Origin: Hyphomicrobiales bacterium
GTDB taxonomy: Bacteria > Pseudomonadota > Alphaproteobacteria > Rhizobiales > Phreatobacteraceae
NCBI GenBank assembly: GCA_017304475.1
Contig: JAFKKV010000014.1
Location: forward strand, 124,001 to 188,000
DNA: 64,000 nt
Direction of reading: 5' to 3'
In this document: in pieces, positions 8,672-17,882 of the stretch
Layout of the letters: each line of letters starts with the position of its first letter
Numbering within the stretch: the stretch's first letter is position 1
Notes under the pieces: generated by a model
Database searches by the model: none
What the model was told of the DNA's origin: nothing
What the model saw: the letters and a program-made list of their open reading frames with translations, nothing else
Program-made: the position numbers and the translations under genes

Positions 8672-9955
8672 ATGGACCACATCATCATCAACCCGTGGCT
8701 GGCGCTGGCGATCATCGTGGTCAGCCTGATGCTGTCGGCCTTCTTTTCGGCGGGCGAGACGGCCATGTCCGCCACCTCCAAGGCGCGCATGCTGGCGCTG
8801 GAGACCTCCGGCGACAGCCGGGCGGGGATCGTCAACCGCATGCTCGAGATGCGCGAGCGGCTGATCGGCGCCATGCTGGTCGGCAATAACGTGGTCAATG
8901 TCGGCGTCTCCGCCTTCACCACCAGCCTGATGGTCGGCTTCTTCGGCCCCGAAGGCGTGATCTATGCGACCGCCATCATGTCGCTGGTGATCATCGTCTT
9001 CGCCGAGGTCATGCCGAAGACGGTGGCGATCGTGCGCCCCGAACAGGTGTCGCTGGCCATTGCCCGGCCGGTCTCCTGGGTCGTCGCCGTGCTTGGTCCC
9101 GTCCTGCTGGCGATCGAGGCGATCGTGCGCGGCGTGCTGCGGCTGTTCGGCCTGAAGATCAACCAGAACCAGAGCGTCCTGTCGGGCGCCGAGGAGCTGC
9201 GCGGCACGGTCGACCTGATGCACAAGGAGGGCTCGTTCGAGAAGCTCGACCGCGACATGGTCGGCGGCATTCTCGACCTGAAGGACCTCTCCGTCTCCGA
9301 CGTCATGGTCCACCGCACCAAGATGGTGACCATCGATGCGGGTGAAGCCCCCGACAAGGTGGTGCGCGACGTGCTCGCCGCGCCCTATACCCGCATTCCC
9401 CTGTGGCGCGACACGCCGGAAAACATCATCGGCGTATTGCACGGCAAGGACCTGCTGCGGGCCATGGCGGCGGCCAATGGCGATGTCAGCCGGATCGACC
9501 TGGCGAGCCTCGCTCTGCCGGCCTGGTTCGTGCCCGACTCCACCAGCCTGCAGGACCAGCTGAAGGCCTTCCTGCGGCGCAAGACCCATTTCGCCCTGGT
9601 CGTCGACGAATATGGCGAGGTGATGGGCCTGGTGACCCTCGAGGACATCATCGAGGAGATCGTCGGCGACATCAAAGACGAACACGACGTCCAGGTCATC
9701 GGCGTCAGGCCGCAGACCGACGGGTCGGTCAATGTCGACGGCAGTGTGCCGATCCGCGACCTCAACCGCGCCATGGACTGGCGCCTGCCGGACGAGGAGG
9801 CGACCACCATTGCCGGCCTGGTCATCCACGAGGCGCGCTCGATCCCCGAGACCGGCCAGACCTTCACCTTTCACGGCTTCCGCTTCCACGTGCTGCGCAA
9901 GCAGCGCAACCGCATCACCGCCTTGAAGATCACGCCGCTGGAGCGGCAGGCCTGA
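8672..9955 (+). CDS. hemolysin/CorC family CNNM-CBS membrane protein
   Basis: A 427-residue protein with an N-terminal DUF21/CNNM membrane domain (four hydrophobic segments in about residues 1-190), a tandem CBS pair (about 205-330) and a C-terminal CorC_HlyC domain (about 345-425). Family members are linked to magnesium or cobalt efflux, and the hemolysin name is historical. ATG 8672 has a GAGGAG site upstream; an upstream in-frame GTG at 8636 is less likely. The aroK-aroB-CorC order is conserved in Rhizobiales, so this gene is probably in the aro operon without being part of the pathway. Confidence 0.9.
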   Translation: MDHIIINPWLALAIIVVSLMLSAFFSAGETAMSATSKARMLALETSGDSRAGIVNRMLEMRERLIGAMLVGNNVVNVGVSAFTTSLMVGFFGPEGVIYATAIMSLVIIVFAEVMPKTVAIVRPEQVSLAIARPVSWVVAVLGPVLLAIEAIVRGVLRLFGLKINQNQSVLSGAEELRGTVDLMHKEGSFEKLDRDMVGGILDLKDLSVSDVMVHRTKMVTIDAGEAPDKVVRDVLAAPYTRIPLWRDTPENIIGVLHGKDLLRAMAAANGDVSRIDLASLALPAWFVPDSTSLQDQLKAFLRRKTHFALVVDEYGEVMGLVTLEDIIEEIVGDIKDEHDVQVIGVRPQTDGSVNVDGSVPIRDLNRAMDWRLPDEEATTIAGLVIHEARSIPETGQTFTFHGFRFHVLRKQRNRITALKITPLERQA

Positions 9956-9995
9956 CGCGGAGCGCAACGGCGATGAGACAGGGGCGCGAGAGCCG

Positions 9996-10385
9996 ATGAG
10001 CGAGCAACCGAGGCAAGAGCAGGCGATCGCCCTGATCGCCCATGATCAGAAGAAGCCCGACATGGTCGCCTGGGCGACGCGCCATCGCGCCGTGCTGGCA
10101 CGCCACCGGATCGTCGCGACCGGCACGACGGGCTCGCTGCTGAAAGGCAAGCTCCCCGAACTCGACATCCGCCTGATGAAAAGCGGCCCGCTCGGCGGCG
10201 ACCAGCAGATCGGCGCGCTGATCGTCGAAAATGCCATCAGCCTGCTGGTCTTCCTGGTCGATCCGCTGTCGCCGCATCCCCACGACGTCGACGTCAAGGC
10301 GCTGACCCGGCTGGCGGTCGTCTACAACGTGCCGATGGCCTGCAACCTGGCGACCGCCGATATCCTGATCGCCGGCACGCCCTGA
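9996..10385 (+). CDS. mgsA: methylglyoxal synthase
   Basis: A 129-residue cytoplasmic enzyme that converts dihydroxyacetone phosphate to methylglyoxal and phosphate, a bypass relieving phosphosugar stress. The conserved phosphate site [12 protein letters not shown] (residues 62-73) is present. Asp69, Asp89, His96 and Asp99 in [15 protein letters not shown] correspond, by offset, to the catalytic residues of the E. coli enzyme. The length is slightly below the 152 residues of E. coli because the C-terminal tail is short. It lies 40 bases after the CorC-like gene and is convergent with bolA. Confidence 0.94.
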   Translation: MSEQPRQEQAIALIAHDQKKPDMVAWATRHRAVLARHRIVATGTTGSLLKGKLPELDIRLMKSGPLGGDQQIGALIVENAISLLVFLVDPLSPHPHDVDVKALTRLAVVYNVPMACNLATADILIAGTP

Positions 10386-10400
10386 CGACCGCGCGAGCGC

Positions 10401-10667
10401 TCATTCGCCGGGCGCGCGCGCCTCGATCGCCAATGCGTGGACGCGCCCCTTGAGCTCGGCATCGAGCACCTGGTTGATCATCCGGTGCCGGTCGACCCGC
10501 GACTTGCCGGTAAAGGCGGCCGACACCAGTTTCACCCGAAAATGGGTTTCACCGCCCTCGCGCCAGCCGCCATGGCCGTGGTGCTGCTCGCTTTCGTCGA
10601 TCACGGCGAGCGAGACGGGTGCGAAAGCCTGGGTGAGCTTCGCTTCGATGGTTGCGTGCACGGTCAT
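10401..10667 (-). CDS. BolA family protein
   Basis: An 88-residue BolA-like protein. The typical core is seen: HHGHGGWREGGETHFRVKLVS, with the conserved His-rich loop and FRV strand, and then RHRMINQVLDAEL. BolA proteins pair with monothiol glutaredoxins to bind or traffic Fe-S clusters and also affect cell shape and stress gene expression. ATG 10667 has a GGAGA ribosome site; a longer open frame upstream is unlike the family. It sits next to the aro/CorC genes as in other Rhizobiales and is divergent from leuD. Confidence 0.92.
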   Translation of the reverse strand: MTVHATIEAKLTQAFAPVSLAVIDESEQHHGHGGWREGGETHFRVKLVSAAFTGKSRVDRHRMINQVLDAELKGRVHALAIEARAPGE

Positions 10668-10795
10668 GTCGGTCTCCGGTTCGGTCAGGATATCGTCGAG
10701 CTTGCGCGCGGCCGCAACCCCGCTGCGCATTCGTCGCCTTGCCCGAAGGCCGATGGCTCTGATACATCCGGCTGCAGAAATTCAGGGGGAACCCC

Positions 10796-11401
10796 ATGCA
10801 GAAGTTCACCACGCTGACCGGCGTCGCAGCGCCCATGCGAACGATCAATGTCGATACCGACATGATCATCCCGAAGCAGTACCTGAAGACGATCAAGCGC
10901 ACCGGCCTCGGCAAGGGCCTGTTCTCCGAGGCGCGCTACAAGGATGACGGTTCGGAAAATCCGGATTTCATCCTGAACAAGCCGGCCTATCGCAGCTCCC
11001 AGATCCTGGTCGCCGGCGACAATTTCGGCTGCGGCTCGTCGCGCGAGCATGCCCCCTGGGCGCTGCTCGACTACGGCATCCGCTGCGTCATCTCGACCAG
11101 CTTCGCCGATATTTTCTACAATAACTGCTTCAAGAACGGCGTTTTGCCGATCACGGTCTCGCCCGAAGACCTGGAGAAGCTGTTCGAAGATGCCGACCGC
11201 GGCGCCAACGCGACCCTGACGATCGACCTGGAGCGCCAGGAGATCCGCGGGCCTGACGGCGGCACGCTGAAATTCGAGATCGACGCCTTCCGCAAGCACT
11301 GCATGATGAACGGCCTCGACGATATCGGGTTGACCATGGTCAAGGCGAAGTCGATCGACGATTTCGAGAAGACCGTCGGCACCGCTCGCCCCTGGATGTG
11401 A
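10796..11401 (+). CDS. leuD: 3-isopropylmalate dehydratase small subunit
   Basis: A 201-residue small subunit of isopropylmalate isomerase, which converts 2- to 3-isopropylmalate in leucine synthesis together with the Fe-S subunit LeuC (not in this window). Characteristic motifs: [16 protein letters not shown] (residues 19-34) and [17 protein letters not shown] (76-92), which carries the swivelling-domain substrate loop. The length is typical of proteobacterial LeuD. An AGGGGGA-like ribosome site precedes ATG 10796. The neighbour bolA is divergent, so the promoter lies in 10668-10795. Confidence 0.96.
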   Translation: MQKFTTLTGVAAPMRTINVDTDMIIPKQYLKTIKRTGLGKGLFSEARYKDDGSENPDFILNKPAYRSSQILVAGDNFGCGSSREHAPWALLDYGIRCVISTSFADIFYNNCFKNGVLPITVSPEDLEKLFEDADRGANATLTIDLERQEIRGPDGGTLKFEIDAFRKHCMMNGLDDIGLTMVKAKSIDDFEKTVGTARPWM

Positions 11402-11460
11402 TGCAATGACGGCGCGTGCGCGGACCGCCTGGCGGTTCGCGACGCCACCGCGCGGAAAGA

Positions 11461-11862
11461 ATGGTCATGGAACGGCGTCTCATCTCCACTGGCTCGCCGT
11501 TCGAGAAGGCCGCCGGCTATTCGCGCGCGGTGATCCAGGGCGGCTTCGTTTTCGTCGCCGGTACCACCGGCTATGACTACGCCACCATGGTGCTGCCGGC
11601 AGGCGTCGAAGACCAGGCCCGCAATTGCTTCAAGACCATCGCCGCGACGCTTGCCGAGGCCGACGCCTCGCTGAACGACGTGGTGCGCGCGACCTATTAC
11701 ATCACCGATGCCGCCGACGCCGAGAAGGTCTTCCCGATCTTCGGCCAGGTGTTCGGCGAGATCCGGCCTGCCGCCACCCTGGTGGTGGTCGCGGGCCTGC
11801 TCAAGCCCGAGATCAAGGTCGAGATCGAGGTCACCGCGATGGTCCCGGCCGCGCGCGGCTGA
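11461..11862 (+). CDS. RidA family protein
   Basis: A 133-residue member of the YjgF/YER057c/UK114 family. The N-terminal SPFEKAAGYSRAVIQGGFVFVAGTTG and the C-terminal RPAATLVVVAGLLKPEIKVEIEV are characteristic, the arginine being the one that binds the carboxylate of imine/enamine intermediates. Classical RidA removes reactive 2-aminoacrylate; some subgroups do not. ATG 11461 follows GGAAAGA; the ATG at 11467 is a second choice. It lies between leuD and the chorismate mutase gene, fitting protection of PLP-dependent amino acid metabolism (inference). Confidence 0.9.
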   Translation: MVMERRLISTGSPFEKAAGYSRAVIQGGFVFVAGTTGYDYATMVLPAGVEDQARNCFKTIAATLAEADASLNDVVRATYYITDAADAEKVFPIFGQVFGEIRPAATLVVVAGLLKPEIKVEIEVTAMVPAARG

Positions 11863-11911
11863 CCTGCGCGGCATCGCCTCATCCGCGCCAATCCCAGTTT
11901 CCGGTCCCGCC

Positions 11912-12709
11912 ATGACGCAAGCCAAACCGCCGAGCCTCGCCGACCTGCGCAGCGAGATCGACCGGATCGACACGGCCATGCATGAGCTCCTGATGGAGCG
12001 CGGGCAGATCATCGAGCGGCTGATCGAGGTCAAGAAGACCGCCGAGACCGGCTCGGCCTTCCGTCCGGCCCGCGAGGCCGACGTGGTACGCCGCCTGGTC
12101 GAGCGCCATCACGGCCGCTTGCCGGTGGAGCTGGTGGCGCAGATCTGGCGCCAGATCATCTCCACCTTCACCTATGTCCAGGCGCCGCATTCGGTCCATG
12201 TCGTGCTGGGCCCCGAGCAGGAGGGCGCGCGCGAGCTCGCCCGCTTCCATTTCGGCTTCGGCGTGCCCCTGGTGCAGCATTCCACCCCGGCCTCGGTGAT
12301 CGAGGCGATCGCCCGCGAGCGCGGCGATCTCGGCCTGATCGGGCTCGGCCCGGCGCGCGAGCCCTGGTGGGAGAAGCTCGGCCTCGCCGACCAGCCGATC
12401 GCCATGGCCACCGCGCCGGCGATCGCGCGCGGCGCGAGCCCCAGGCCACCCCAGGCGGTGGTGATCGGCCATCCCTCCATCGATACCGCCGGCCTCGACA
12501 TGCGGCTCGTCGCCATCACCCTTGCCGCCGCGCCGCGGGCGCCCGTCGACGCCGTGCTCGCCCATGCCACCGCGGCCGGCAAGCACCATGTGCTCGCCTG
12601 GGTACCGCGCGACGCCGACGAGGCCGAGATCGCGCGCGACGTCTCCTCCGGCCTTCCTGTTGAAGCCGCGCGCACGGTCGGCTACACCGCAAAGCCAATC
12701 GCGGCCTGA
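11912..12709 (+). CDS. chorismate mutase with long C-terminal domain
   Basis: A 265-residue protein. Residues 1-90 form an AroQ-type all-helical chorismate mutase: [19 protein letters not shown], then [13 protein letters not shown] and [13 protein letters not shown], carrying the usual Arg, Lys and Glu positions. Residues 95-265 are a second domain ([29 protein letters not shown]..., GDLGLIGL) that faintly resembles the periplasmic-binding fold of prephenate dehydratase but lacks its TRF-type catalytic motif. The first step (chorismate to prephenate) fits with hisC-type transaminase and tyrC just downstream. Start ATG 11912 chosen because the mutase helix begins immediately after it. Confidence 0.87.
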   Translation: MTQAKPPSLADLRSEIDRIDTAMHELLMERGQIIERLIEVKKTAETGSAFRPAREADVVRRLVERHHGRLPVELVAQIWRQIISTFTYVQAPHSVHVVLGPEQEGARELARFHFGFGVPLVQHSTPASVIEAIARERGDLGLIGLGPAREPWWEKLGLADQPIAMATAPAIARGASPRPPQAVVIGHPSIDTAGLDMRLVAITLAAAPRAPVDAVLAHATAAGKHHVLAWVPRDADEAEIARDVSSGLPVEAARTVGYTAKPIAA

Positions 12710-12752
12710 TCGCGGGTCTCGATACGTCCTCGTGCCATATGAGCATGTTCCG

Positions 12753-13865
12753 ATGAGCACCGCCGCCACGCGTCCCCTCCCCCGTCCCGGCATCATGGCG
12801 ATCGACGCCTATGTGCCCGGCAAGTCCGGCGCCCCGGGTGTCGACAAGGTCTACAAGCTGTCGTCCAACGAGACGCCGCTCGGACCGAGCCCCAAGGCGA
12901 TCGCCGCCTATCGGCATGTCGCCGACAAGCTGGAACTCTATCCGGAGGGAACCTCCGCGGCGCTGCGCGAGGCGATCGGCAAGCTCTATGGCCTGGATCC
13001 CGGCCGGCTGATCTGCGGCTCGGGCTCCGACGAGCTCCTGTCGCTGATCACCCATGCCTATATCGGCCCCGGCGACGAGGGCATTTTCACCGAGCACGGC
13101 TTCCTGGTCTACAAGATCGCCATCCTGGCGGCCGGCGGCACGCCCGTCGTGGTCAAGGAAAAGAACCTGCACACCGATGTCGACGCCATCCTGCAGGCGG
13201 TGACGGCGAAGACCAAGGTCGTCTATCTCGCCAACCCCAACAACCCGACCGGCACCTATATCCCCTTCGACGAGGTCAAGCGGCTGCATGCCGGCCTGCC
13301 CAAATCCGTGCTGCTGGTGCTCGATGCCGCCTATGCCGAATATGTCCGGCGCAACGATTACGAGAGCGGCCTGGAACTGGTCGCCTCGAACGAAAACGTC
13401 GTGATGACCCGGACCTTCTCGAAGATCTACGGGCTGGCGGCGCTGCGCATCGGCTGGCTCTACGGTCCCGACCACCTGGTCGACGCGCTGAACCGCATTC
13501 GCGGACCGTTCAACGTCAACGCCGCCGCCATCAATGCCGGCGTCGCGGCGGTCGAGGACCAGCCCTTCGTCCAGGAGGCCATTGCGCATAACGAAAAGTG
13601 GCTGCCCTGGCTGACCAGCGAGCTGACCGCGCTCGGCCTGACGGTGACCCCGTCGGTCGGCAATTTCCTGCTGATCCACTTCCCCAAGGCCGCGGGCAAG
13701 ACCGCCAATGACGCGGATGCCTTCCTGGTGTCCAAGGGCTTGGTCCTGCGCAAGGTCGGCGCCTATGGCCTGCCCGACGCGCTGCGCCTGACCATCGGCA
13801 CCGAGGAGGCCAACCGGCACCTGGTGGCGACGCTCAAGGACTTCCTCGGGGCCAGCGGAGCGTGA
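12753..13865 (+). CDS. hisC: histidinol-phosphate / aromatic aminotransferase
   Basis: A 370-residue fold-type I PLP aminotransferase of the HisC family. Visible are [15 protein letters not shown] (35-49), ANPNNPTG (160-167), and the PLP lysine in [15 protein letters not shown] (Lys224). HisC makes histidinol phosphate, and many bacterial homologues also transaminate prephenate or phenylpyruvate. Its position between chorismate mutase and tyrC suggests aromatic amino acid duty (inference). ATG 12753 begins just where family similarity begins. The stop overlaps the tyrC start by four bases. Confidence 0.93.
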   Translation: MSTAATRPLPRPGIMAIDAYVPGKSGAPGVDKVYKLSSNETPLGPSPKAIAAYRHVADKLELYPEGTSAALREAIGKLYGLDPGRLICGSGSDELLSLITHAYIGPGDEGIFTEHGFLVYKIAILAAGGTPVVVKEKNLHTDVDAILQAVTAKTKVVYLANPNNPTGTYIPFDEVKRLHAGLPKSVLLVLDAAYAEYVRRNDYESGLELVASNENVVMTRTFSKIYGLAALRIGWLYGPDHLVDALNRIRGPFNVNAAAINAGVAAVEDQPFVQEAIAHNEKWLPWLTSELTALGLTVTPSVGNFLLIHFPKAAGKTANDADAFLVSKGLVLRKVGAYGLPDALRLTIGTEEANRHLVATLKDFLGASGA

Positions 13866-14782
13866 CCGCGCCGCTGCGCTTCGAACGGGTCACGCTGATC
13901 GGCATCGGGCTGATCGGCTCGTCGATCGCGCGTGCGCTCCGCGAACTCGGCATTGCCGGGACGGTGGTGGCGGCCGATCGCTCCGAAGCGGTGGTCGCCC
14001 GGGTCAGGGAGCTCGGCTTCGCCGATGAGGTGACGAGCGATCTCGCCGCCGCCGTCAAAGATGCCGATCTGGTCGTCCTGTGCGTGCCGGTCGGCGCCTG
14101 CGGCGCCGTCGCCGAGGTCATCGGCCCGCACCTGAAGCCCGGCGCCATCGTCTCCGATGTCGGCTCGGTGAAGGGCTCGGTGGTCGCGCAGATGACGCCG
14201 TTCCTGCCGGCCAATGTGCATTTCATCCCGGCCCATCCGGTCGCCGGCACCGAACATTCCGGCCCGGATTCCGGCTTCCCCGAACTCTTCCACGAGCGCT
14301 GGTGCATCATCACGCCGCCGGCCGGCACCGACCCGCAGGCGGTCGAGCGGCTGACCGCCTTCTGGCAGGCCCTGGGATCGAAGACCGAGGTCATGGCGCC
14401 CGACCACCACGACCTCGTGCTGGCGATCACCAGCCATGTGCCGCACCTGATCGCCTATAATATCGTCGGCACCGCCTCCGATCTCGAAAAGGTCACCGAG
14501 AGCGAGGTGATCAAGTTCTCGGCCGGCGGCTTCCGCGACTTCACCCGCATCGCCGCCTCCGATCCGACCATGTGGCGCGACGTGTTCCTGCACAACAAGG
14601 ACGCGGTGCTCGAAGTGCTCGGACGCTTCACCGAGGACCTGATCGCGCTCCAGCGCAATATCCGCTGGGCCCAGGGCGAGCAGCTGTTCGACCTGTTCAC
14701 CCGCACCCGCGCGATCCGCCGCTCGATCATCGACCAGCACCAGGACACGCCCGATCCGGATTTCGGCCGCGCGCGCAAATGA
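13862..14782 (+). CDS. tyrC: prephenate/arogenate dehydrogenase family protein
   Basis: A 306-residue NAD(P)-dependent dehydrogenase that oxidatively decarboxylates prephenate or arogenate in tyrosine synthesis. The Rossmann motif [15 protein letters not shown] is at residues 10-24, [11 protein letters not shown] at about 126-136, and [18 protein letters not shown] carries the substrate-binding histidine. A GTG start overlaps the hisC stop. This order (mutase, transaminase, dehydrogenase) forms a compact tyrosine/phenylalanine branch. Whether it prefers prephenate or arogenate cannot be read from the sequence. Confidence 0.92.
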   Translation: MTAPLRFERVTLIGIGLIGSSIARALRELGIAGTVVAADRSEAVVARVRELGFADEVTSDLAAAVKDADLVVLCVPVGACGAVAEVIGPHLKPGAIVSDVGSVKGSVVAQMTPFLPANVHFIPAHPVAGTEHSGPDSGFPELFHERWCIITPPAGTDPQAVERLTAFWQALGSKTEVMAPDHHDLVLAITSHVPHLIAYNIVGTASDLEKVTESEVIKFSAGGFRDFTRIAASDPTMWRDVFLHNKDAVLEVLGRFTEDLIALQRNIRWAQGEQLFDLFTRTRAIRRSIIDQHQDTPDPDFGRARK

Positions 14783-14818
14783 GCCGCGATCTCGTGACCG
14801 GCCACCAAGCGAGCCGCG

Positions 14819-15256
14819 ATGACGCCTGACCTGACCGCCGACCAGATCATCCGCCTCCTGGCGCTGGAGCCGCACCCGGAAGGCGGCCATTTTCGCGAGA
14901 CCTTTCGCGACGCCCCTGCCGGCGGCGAGCGCGCCGCCTCGACGCTGATCTATTTCCTGCTGCGCCGGGGCGAGCGCTCGCATTGGCACCGGGTCGACGC
15001 GACCGAGATCTGGCACTGGTATGGCGGCGCGCCGCTGACCTTGACCATTGCCGCCGACGTCAAGGGGCCGGTGACCGTTACCCGGCTCGGCATGGATCTC
15101 GCCGGCGGCGAGCGTCCGCAGGGCGTGGTGCCGCGCGATCACTGGCAGGCGGCCGAGAGCCTCGGCGACTGGACACTGGTCGGCTGCACCGTCGCGCCCG
15201 GCTTCGACTTTGCCGGCTTCACCCTCGCCCCACCCGGCTGGAACCCTGGATCATGA
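14819..15256 (+). CDS. cupin domain protein (DUF985)
   Basis: A 145-residue protein with the DUF985 signature: LLALEPHPEGGHFRETF near the N-terminus, STLIYFLLRRGERSHWHRVDATEIWHWY in the middle and TLVGCTVAPGFDFAGF near the end. The fold is a small double-stranded beta helix (cupin) known structurally from yeast and plant homologues, with no established reaction. The histidines of the middle motif could bind a metal or small ligand. It is 36 bases after tyrC and overlaps the following GNAT gene by four bases, so it belongs to that transcript. Confidence 0.87.
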   Translation: MTPDLTADQIIRLLALEPHPEGGHFRETFRDAPAGGERAASTLIYFLLRRGERSHWHRVDATEIWHWYGGAPLTLTIAADVKGPVTVTRLGMDLAGGERPQGVVPRDHWQAAESLGDWTLVGCTVAPGFDFAGFTLAPPGWNPGS

Positions 15257-16014
15257 CCGACATCACGCTTGTCCGCGATCTCGAGGAGCGGATGTTCAAC
15301 GCCTGGCCGGCGCTGCAGACGATCCACATGGATGGCTGGCTGCTGCGCATGGCGCGCGGCCACACCAAGCGCGCCAATGCCGCGAGCCCCTGGTTTCCCT
15401 CCGATCTGCCGACCGCCGACCTGATCCAGGCGGTCAAGTCGCTCTACCGCAAGGCCGGCATCGAGCCGATGGTGCGGATCACGCCGCTGGCCGCCGACGG
15501 CGTCGATGCGGCGCTCGCCGCGGCCGGCTGGACGCTGTTCGACCCGACCAAGGTGATGGTCGCCTCGCTTGCCGAGCGGGTGAAGCTGGAAGGCACGCCG
15601 GCGGTCGCCGTCGTGCTCGCCGAGGATCCGTCGGTGGACTGGATCGAGGGCGCGGCCGGCGCTTATGAGCTCGCCGAATGGCAGCGCGACGTGCTGGCCG
15701 AGATCGTGTCGTCGATCCGCGTCGATGCCGCCTTCGCCACCATCTTCATCGGCCGCGAGCCCGTCGGCTACGGCCTCGGCGTGGCCGAGCGCGGTTATGT
15801 CGGGCTCTACGACCTCGCCGTGACCCCGGCCGCCCGCGGCCAGGGCGTCGGCGCGCGCATGGTCACCTCGCTGATGCATTGGGGCCGCTCCAAGGGAGCG
15901 AAATCGGCCTATTTGCAGGTGCGCGATGCCAATGAGAAGGCGCGCGCGCTTTATGGCCGGCTCGGCTTCGCCGATGTCTACGGTTATCACTGCCGCCGCC
16001 CGCCCCAGAGCTGA
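15253..16014 (+). CDS. GNAT family N-acetyltransferase
   Basis: A 253-residue protein whose C-terminal half carries the GNAT core: GYVGLYDLAVTPAARGQGVGARMV, with the acetyl-CoA-binding R/Q-x-x-G-x-G/A pattern, and the closing ARALYGRLGF(A). The N-terminal 110 residues (FNAWPALQTIHMDGWLLRMARGHTKRANA) match the extension of a subgroup common in Proteobacteria. The acceptor is unknown. ATG 15253 overlaps the cupin stop by four bases (ATGA). It is the last gene of the aromatic-acid operon before the convergent DMT exporter. Confidence 0.88.
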   Translation: MTDITLVRDLEERMFNAWPALQTIHMDGWLLRMARGHTKRANAASPWFPSDLPTADLIQAVKSLYRKAGIEPMVRITPLAADGVDAALAAAGWTLFDPTKVMVASLAERVKLEGTPAVAVVLAEDPSVDWIEGAAGAYELAEWQRDVLAEIVSSIRVDAAFATIFIGREPVGYGLGVAERGYVGLYDLAVTPAARGQGVGARMVTSLMHWGRSKGAKSAYLQVRDANEKARALYGRLGFADVYGYHCRRPPQS

Positions 16015-16043
16015 CCGCGCCGGAACCGACTGTCGCCTGCCGC

Positions 16044-16925
16044 CTATGCGGCCTTGCGCAGCATGTCCCTGGACGCGATGAGCGAGCCCAGCACGATCAG
16101 CACCACCGCGCCGGCCAGCGCCAGGCTCGGCTGCGAGAAGCCGAAGGCGACCAGCGCCAGCGTCGACAGCACCGGCGCGGCATAGCTCGCCGCGCCCAGC
16201 ACCTGGATGTCGCCGCGTTTCATGCCACGGTCCCAGAGATAGAAGGCGGCGCCCACCGGCCCGAGCCCGAGCGCCAGGATGGCCAGCCATTCGTGGGCGT
16301 TCGCCGGCCAGACCGTCGGTTCGAAGGCGACATGGCAGAGGCCTGCGAGCACCGCCGTCGCCAGGCAGAAGCCGGCAACCGCTTCCGTCGGCACGTCGGG
16401 CAGGAGGCGGGCGGTGACCGAATAGCTCGTCCAGACCAGCGCGCAGGCGCAGGCCGCGGCATAACCGATGAGATGGCCCGCCTCGAAACCGCTGCCGAGC
16501 CCGCCGCGGCCGGCGATGATCAGCGCCGTGCCGGCAAGCCCGAGCGCCGCCCCGACCAGGTGATGCGGCTTCAGCCCGTGCCCGGGCAGGAAGGCCGAGA
16601 ACACCACGATCAGCAGCGGCCACGTATAGTTGATCAGATTGGCTTCCGCCGGCGGCGCGAAGCGCAGCGCGGTGAAATAGAGCGCGTGATAGCCGAACAG
16701 GCCCGCGACGCCGTGAAACCAGACCAGCGGCGGCTGGGCGAGCAGGCCGAGCCCGCCCGGCCGCAGGGCGACCACGGCAAGCCCGATGACCCCGCCGATG
16801 GCGAAGGTCATGGCCGTGAGCTGGAACGGCGGCACCTGCCCCGACGCGGTGGTGAACAACGCCAACAGGCCCCAGAGGCCGACGGCGCCGAAGCCGAGCA
16901 AGGTCGCGGGACGGGAGGATCGCAT
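16044..16925 (-). CDS. DMT superfamily (EamA) exporter, YddG-like
   Basis: A 293-residue integral membrane protein with about ten hydrophobic helices in two EamA repeats. The opening ATLLGFGAVGLWGLLALFT resembles YddG-type aromatic amino acid exporters, which have the same length. The conserved INYTWPLLIVVFSAF of the first repeat is present. Placement next to aromatic biosynthesis genes makes an aromatic amino acid efflux role attractive, but that is inference. An ATG 15 codons upstream (16970) is also open; I prefer 16925 because the hydrophobic domain follows directly. Confidence 0.82.
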   Translation of the reverse strand: MRSSRPATLLGFGAVGLWGLLALFTTASGQVPPFQLTAMTFAIGGVIGLAVVALRPGGLGLLAQPPLVWFHGVAGLFGYHALYFTALRFAPPAEANLINYTWPLLIVVFSAFLPGHGLKPHHLVGAALGLAGTALIIAGRGGLGSGFEAGHLIGYAAACACALVWTSYSVTARLLPDVPTEAVAGFCLATAVLAGLCHVAFEPTVWPANAHEWLAILALGLGPVGAAFYLWDRGMKRGDIQVLGAASYAAPVLSTLALVAFGFSQPSLALAGAVVLIVLGSLIASRDMLRKAA

Positions 16926-17002
16926 GAAATGGCCCGGGATCGGATCAGCCGGACGCACTGCCGCCGGCATCGGTCACCGACGGCTTCGAAGAGAATGACG
17001 GA

Positions 17003-17287
17003 TCAGCGCCGACGCGGCGGCGGACGGCGCGCGGGCGCACCAGGCGGACGCGGAGCACCGGCACCCTCGCCCTTGTGGCGGAACACCAGCCGGCCCTTGT
17101 CCAGGTCATAAGGCGTCATTTCGACCGTCACCCGATCGCCAACCAGCGTCTTGATGCGGTTCTTCTTCATTTTGCCCGCCGTATAGACGATCACCATGTG
17201 ACCATTGTCGAGCTCTACCCGGAAACGGGCATCGGGCATGACTTCGGTCACCATGCCGTCGAACGTGAGAACGTCTTCTTTCGCCAT
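17003..17287 (-). CDS. infA: translation initiation factor IF-1
   Basis: A 94-residue IF-1. The OB-fold core [41 protein letters not shown] and [23 protein letters not shown] covers residues 1-72. The last 20 or so residues are an Ala/Pro/Arg-rich tail ([17 protein letters not shown]) beyond the usual 72 residues. IF-1 binds the ribosomal A site with IF-2 and IF-3. A strong GGAGGGG ribosome site precedes ATG 17287. The basic tail is a lineage extension that could contact rRNA (inference). Confidence 0.95.
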   Translation of the reverse strand: MAKEDVLTFDGMVTEVMPDARFRVELDNGHMVIVYTAGKMKKNRIKTLVGDRVTVEMTPYDLDKGRLVFRHKGEGAGAPRPPGAPARRPPPRRR

Positions 17288-17385
17288 GGCAAGCCCCTCC
17301 GTGGGCAGCGCCTTATACGCGATACAAAAAACCCCGGCCAGGACGACAGAATCGCCCTGACAAGGGTTGCCTTGTAATCAAATTG

Positions 17386-17450
17386 ACGCGTGACCGCCAA
17401 CCTCTCGACGCCATGACATCCGTGGCGGCGGTAACGAGGCGGTCGCGCGT
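17386..17450 (-). terminator. Possible terminator stem-loop downstream of the csp gene
   Basis: ACGCGTGACCGCC (17386-17398) pairs with GGCGGTCGCGCGT (17438-17450) over 13 positions with one G-T wobble. On the minus strand the stem is followed by a moderately T-rich stretch (CAATTTGATTAC). The large loop and weak T-run keep confidence low. Confidence 0.35.
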
Positions 17451-17455
17451 CGGGA

Positions 17456-17668
17456 TCAGGCCGCGACCTTCAGCTGGTCGGCCGACGACTTGCCGGTACG
17501 GCGGTCGGCGACGACTTCGAAGGAAATCTTCTGGCCTTCATTGAGGCCATAGAGACCAGCGCGCTCGACGGCGCTGATGTGGACGAAAACGTCGGGCCCG
17601 CCAGCGTCGGGCTGGATGAATCCGTAGCCCTTCTGGGAGTTGAACCACTTCACGGTTCCGGTAGCCAT
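17456..17668 (-). CDS. cold-shock domain protein
   Basis: A 70-residue CspA-type RNA chaperone. The RNP1 and RNP2 motifs are intact: KGYGFIQP (13-20) and VFVHIS (27-32), with the opening [10 protein letters not shown] typical of the family. It binds single-stranded RNA and relieves structure during cold or growth transitions. ATG 17668 has an AAGGA ribosome site; the longer open frame upstream is the probable 5' leader. A long leader between 17669 and about 17880, free of other genes, is what cold-shock genes usually have, and could carry post-transcriptional control (inference). Confidence 0.95.
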   Translation of the reverse strand: MATGTVKWFNSQKGYGFIQPDAGGPDVFVHISAVERAGLYGLNEGQKISFEVVADRRTGKSSADQLKVAA

Positions 17669-17882
17669 GTAGATGTCCTTTCGAGGAACGTATGCGTATT
17701 CAGACATGCGAACGCGAAACAACGCTGCATAAATCATCGACGTTAGGGAGGTCGTCAGCAGAGCACCGGACGAATCGCGGTGCAGGCCAAGTCGTTCGGC
17801 CGAAACTCGATAGACGTGAGGTAACAGTGATATGAGTCCAAAATAAGGCACGAGGCCGCAATTCGGCCACAAACCCGGCCCC

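Noticed and set aside
12522..12752. N-terminal extension of hisC into the chorismate mutase gene
   Set aside because: The in-frame extension overlaps the mutase coding sequence and lies outside the HisC family length.
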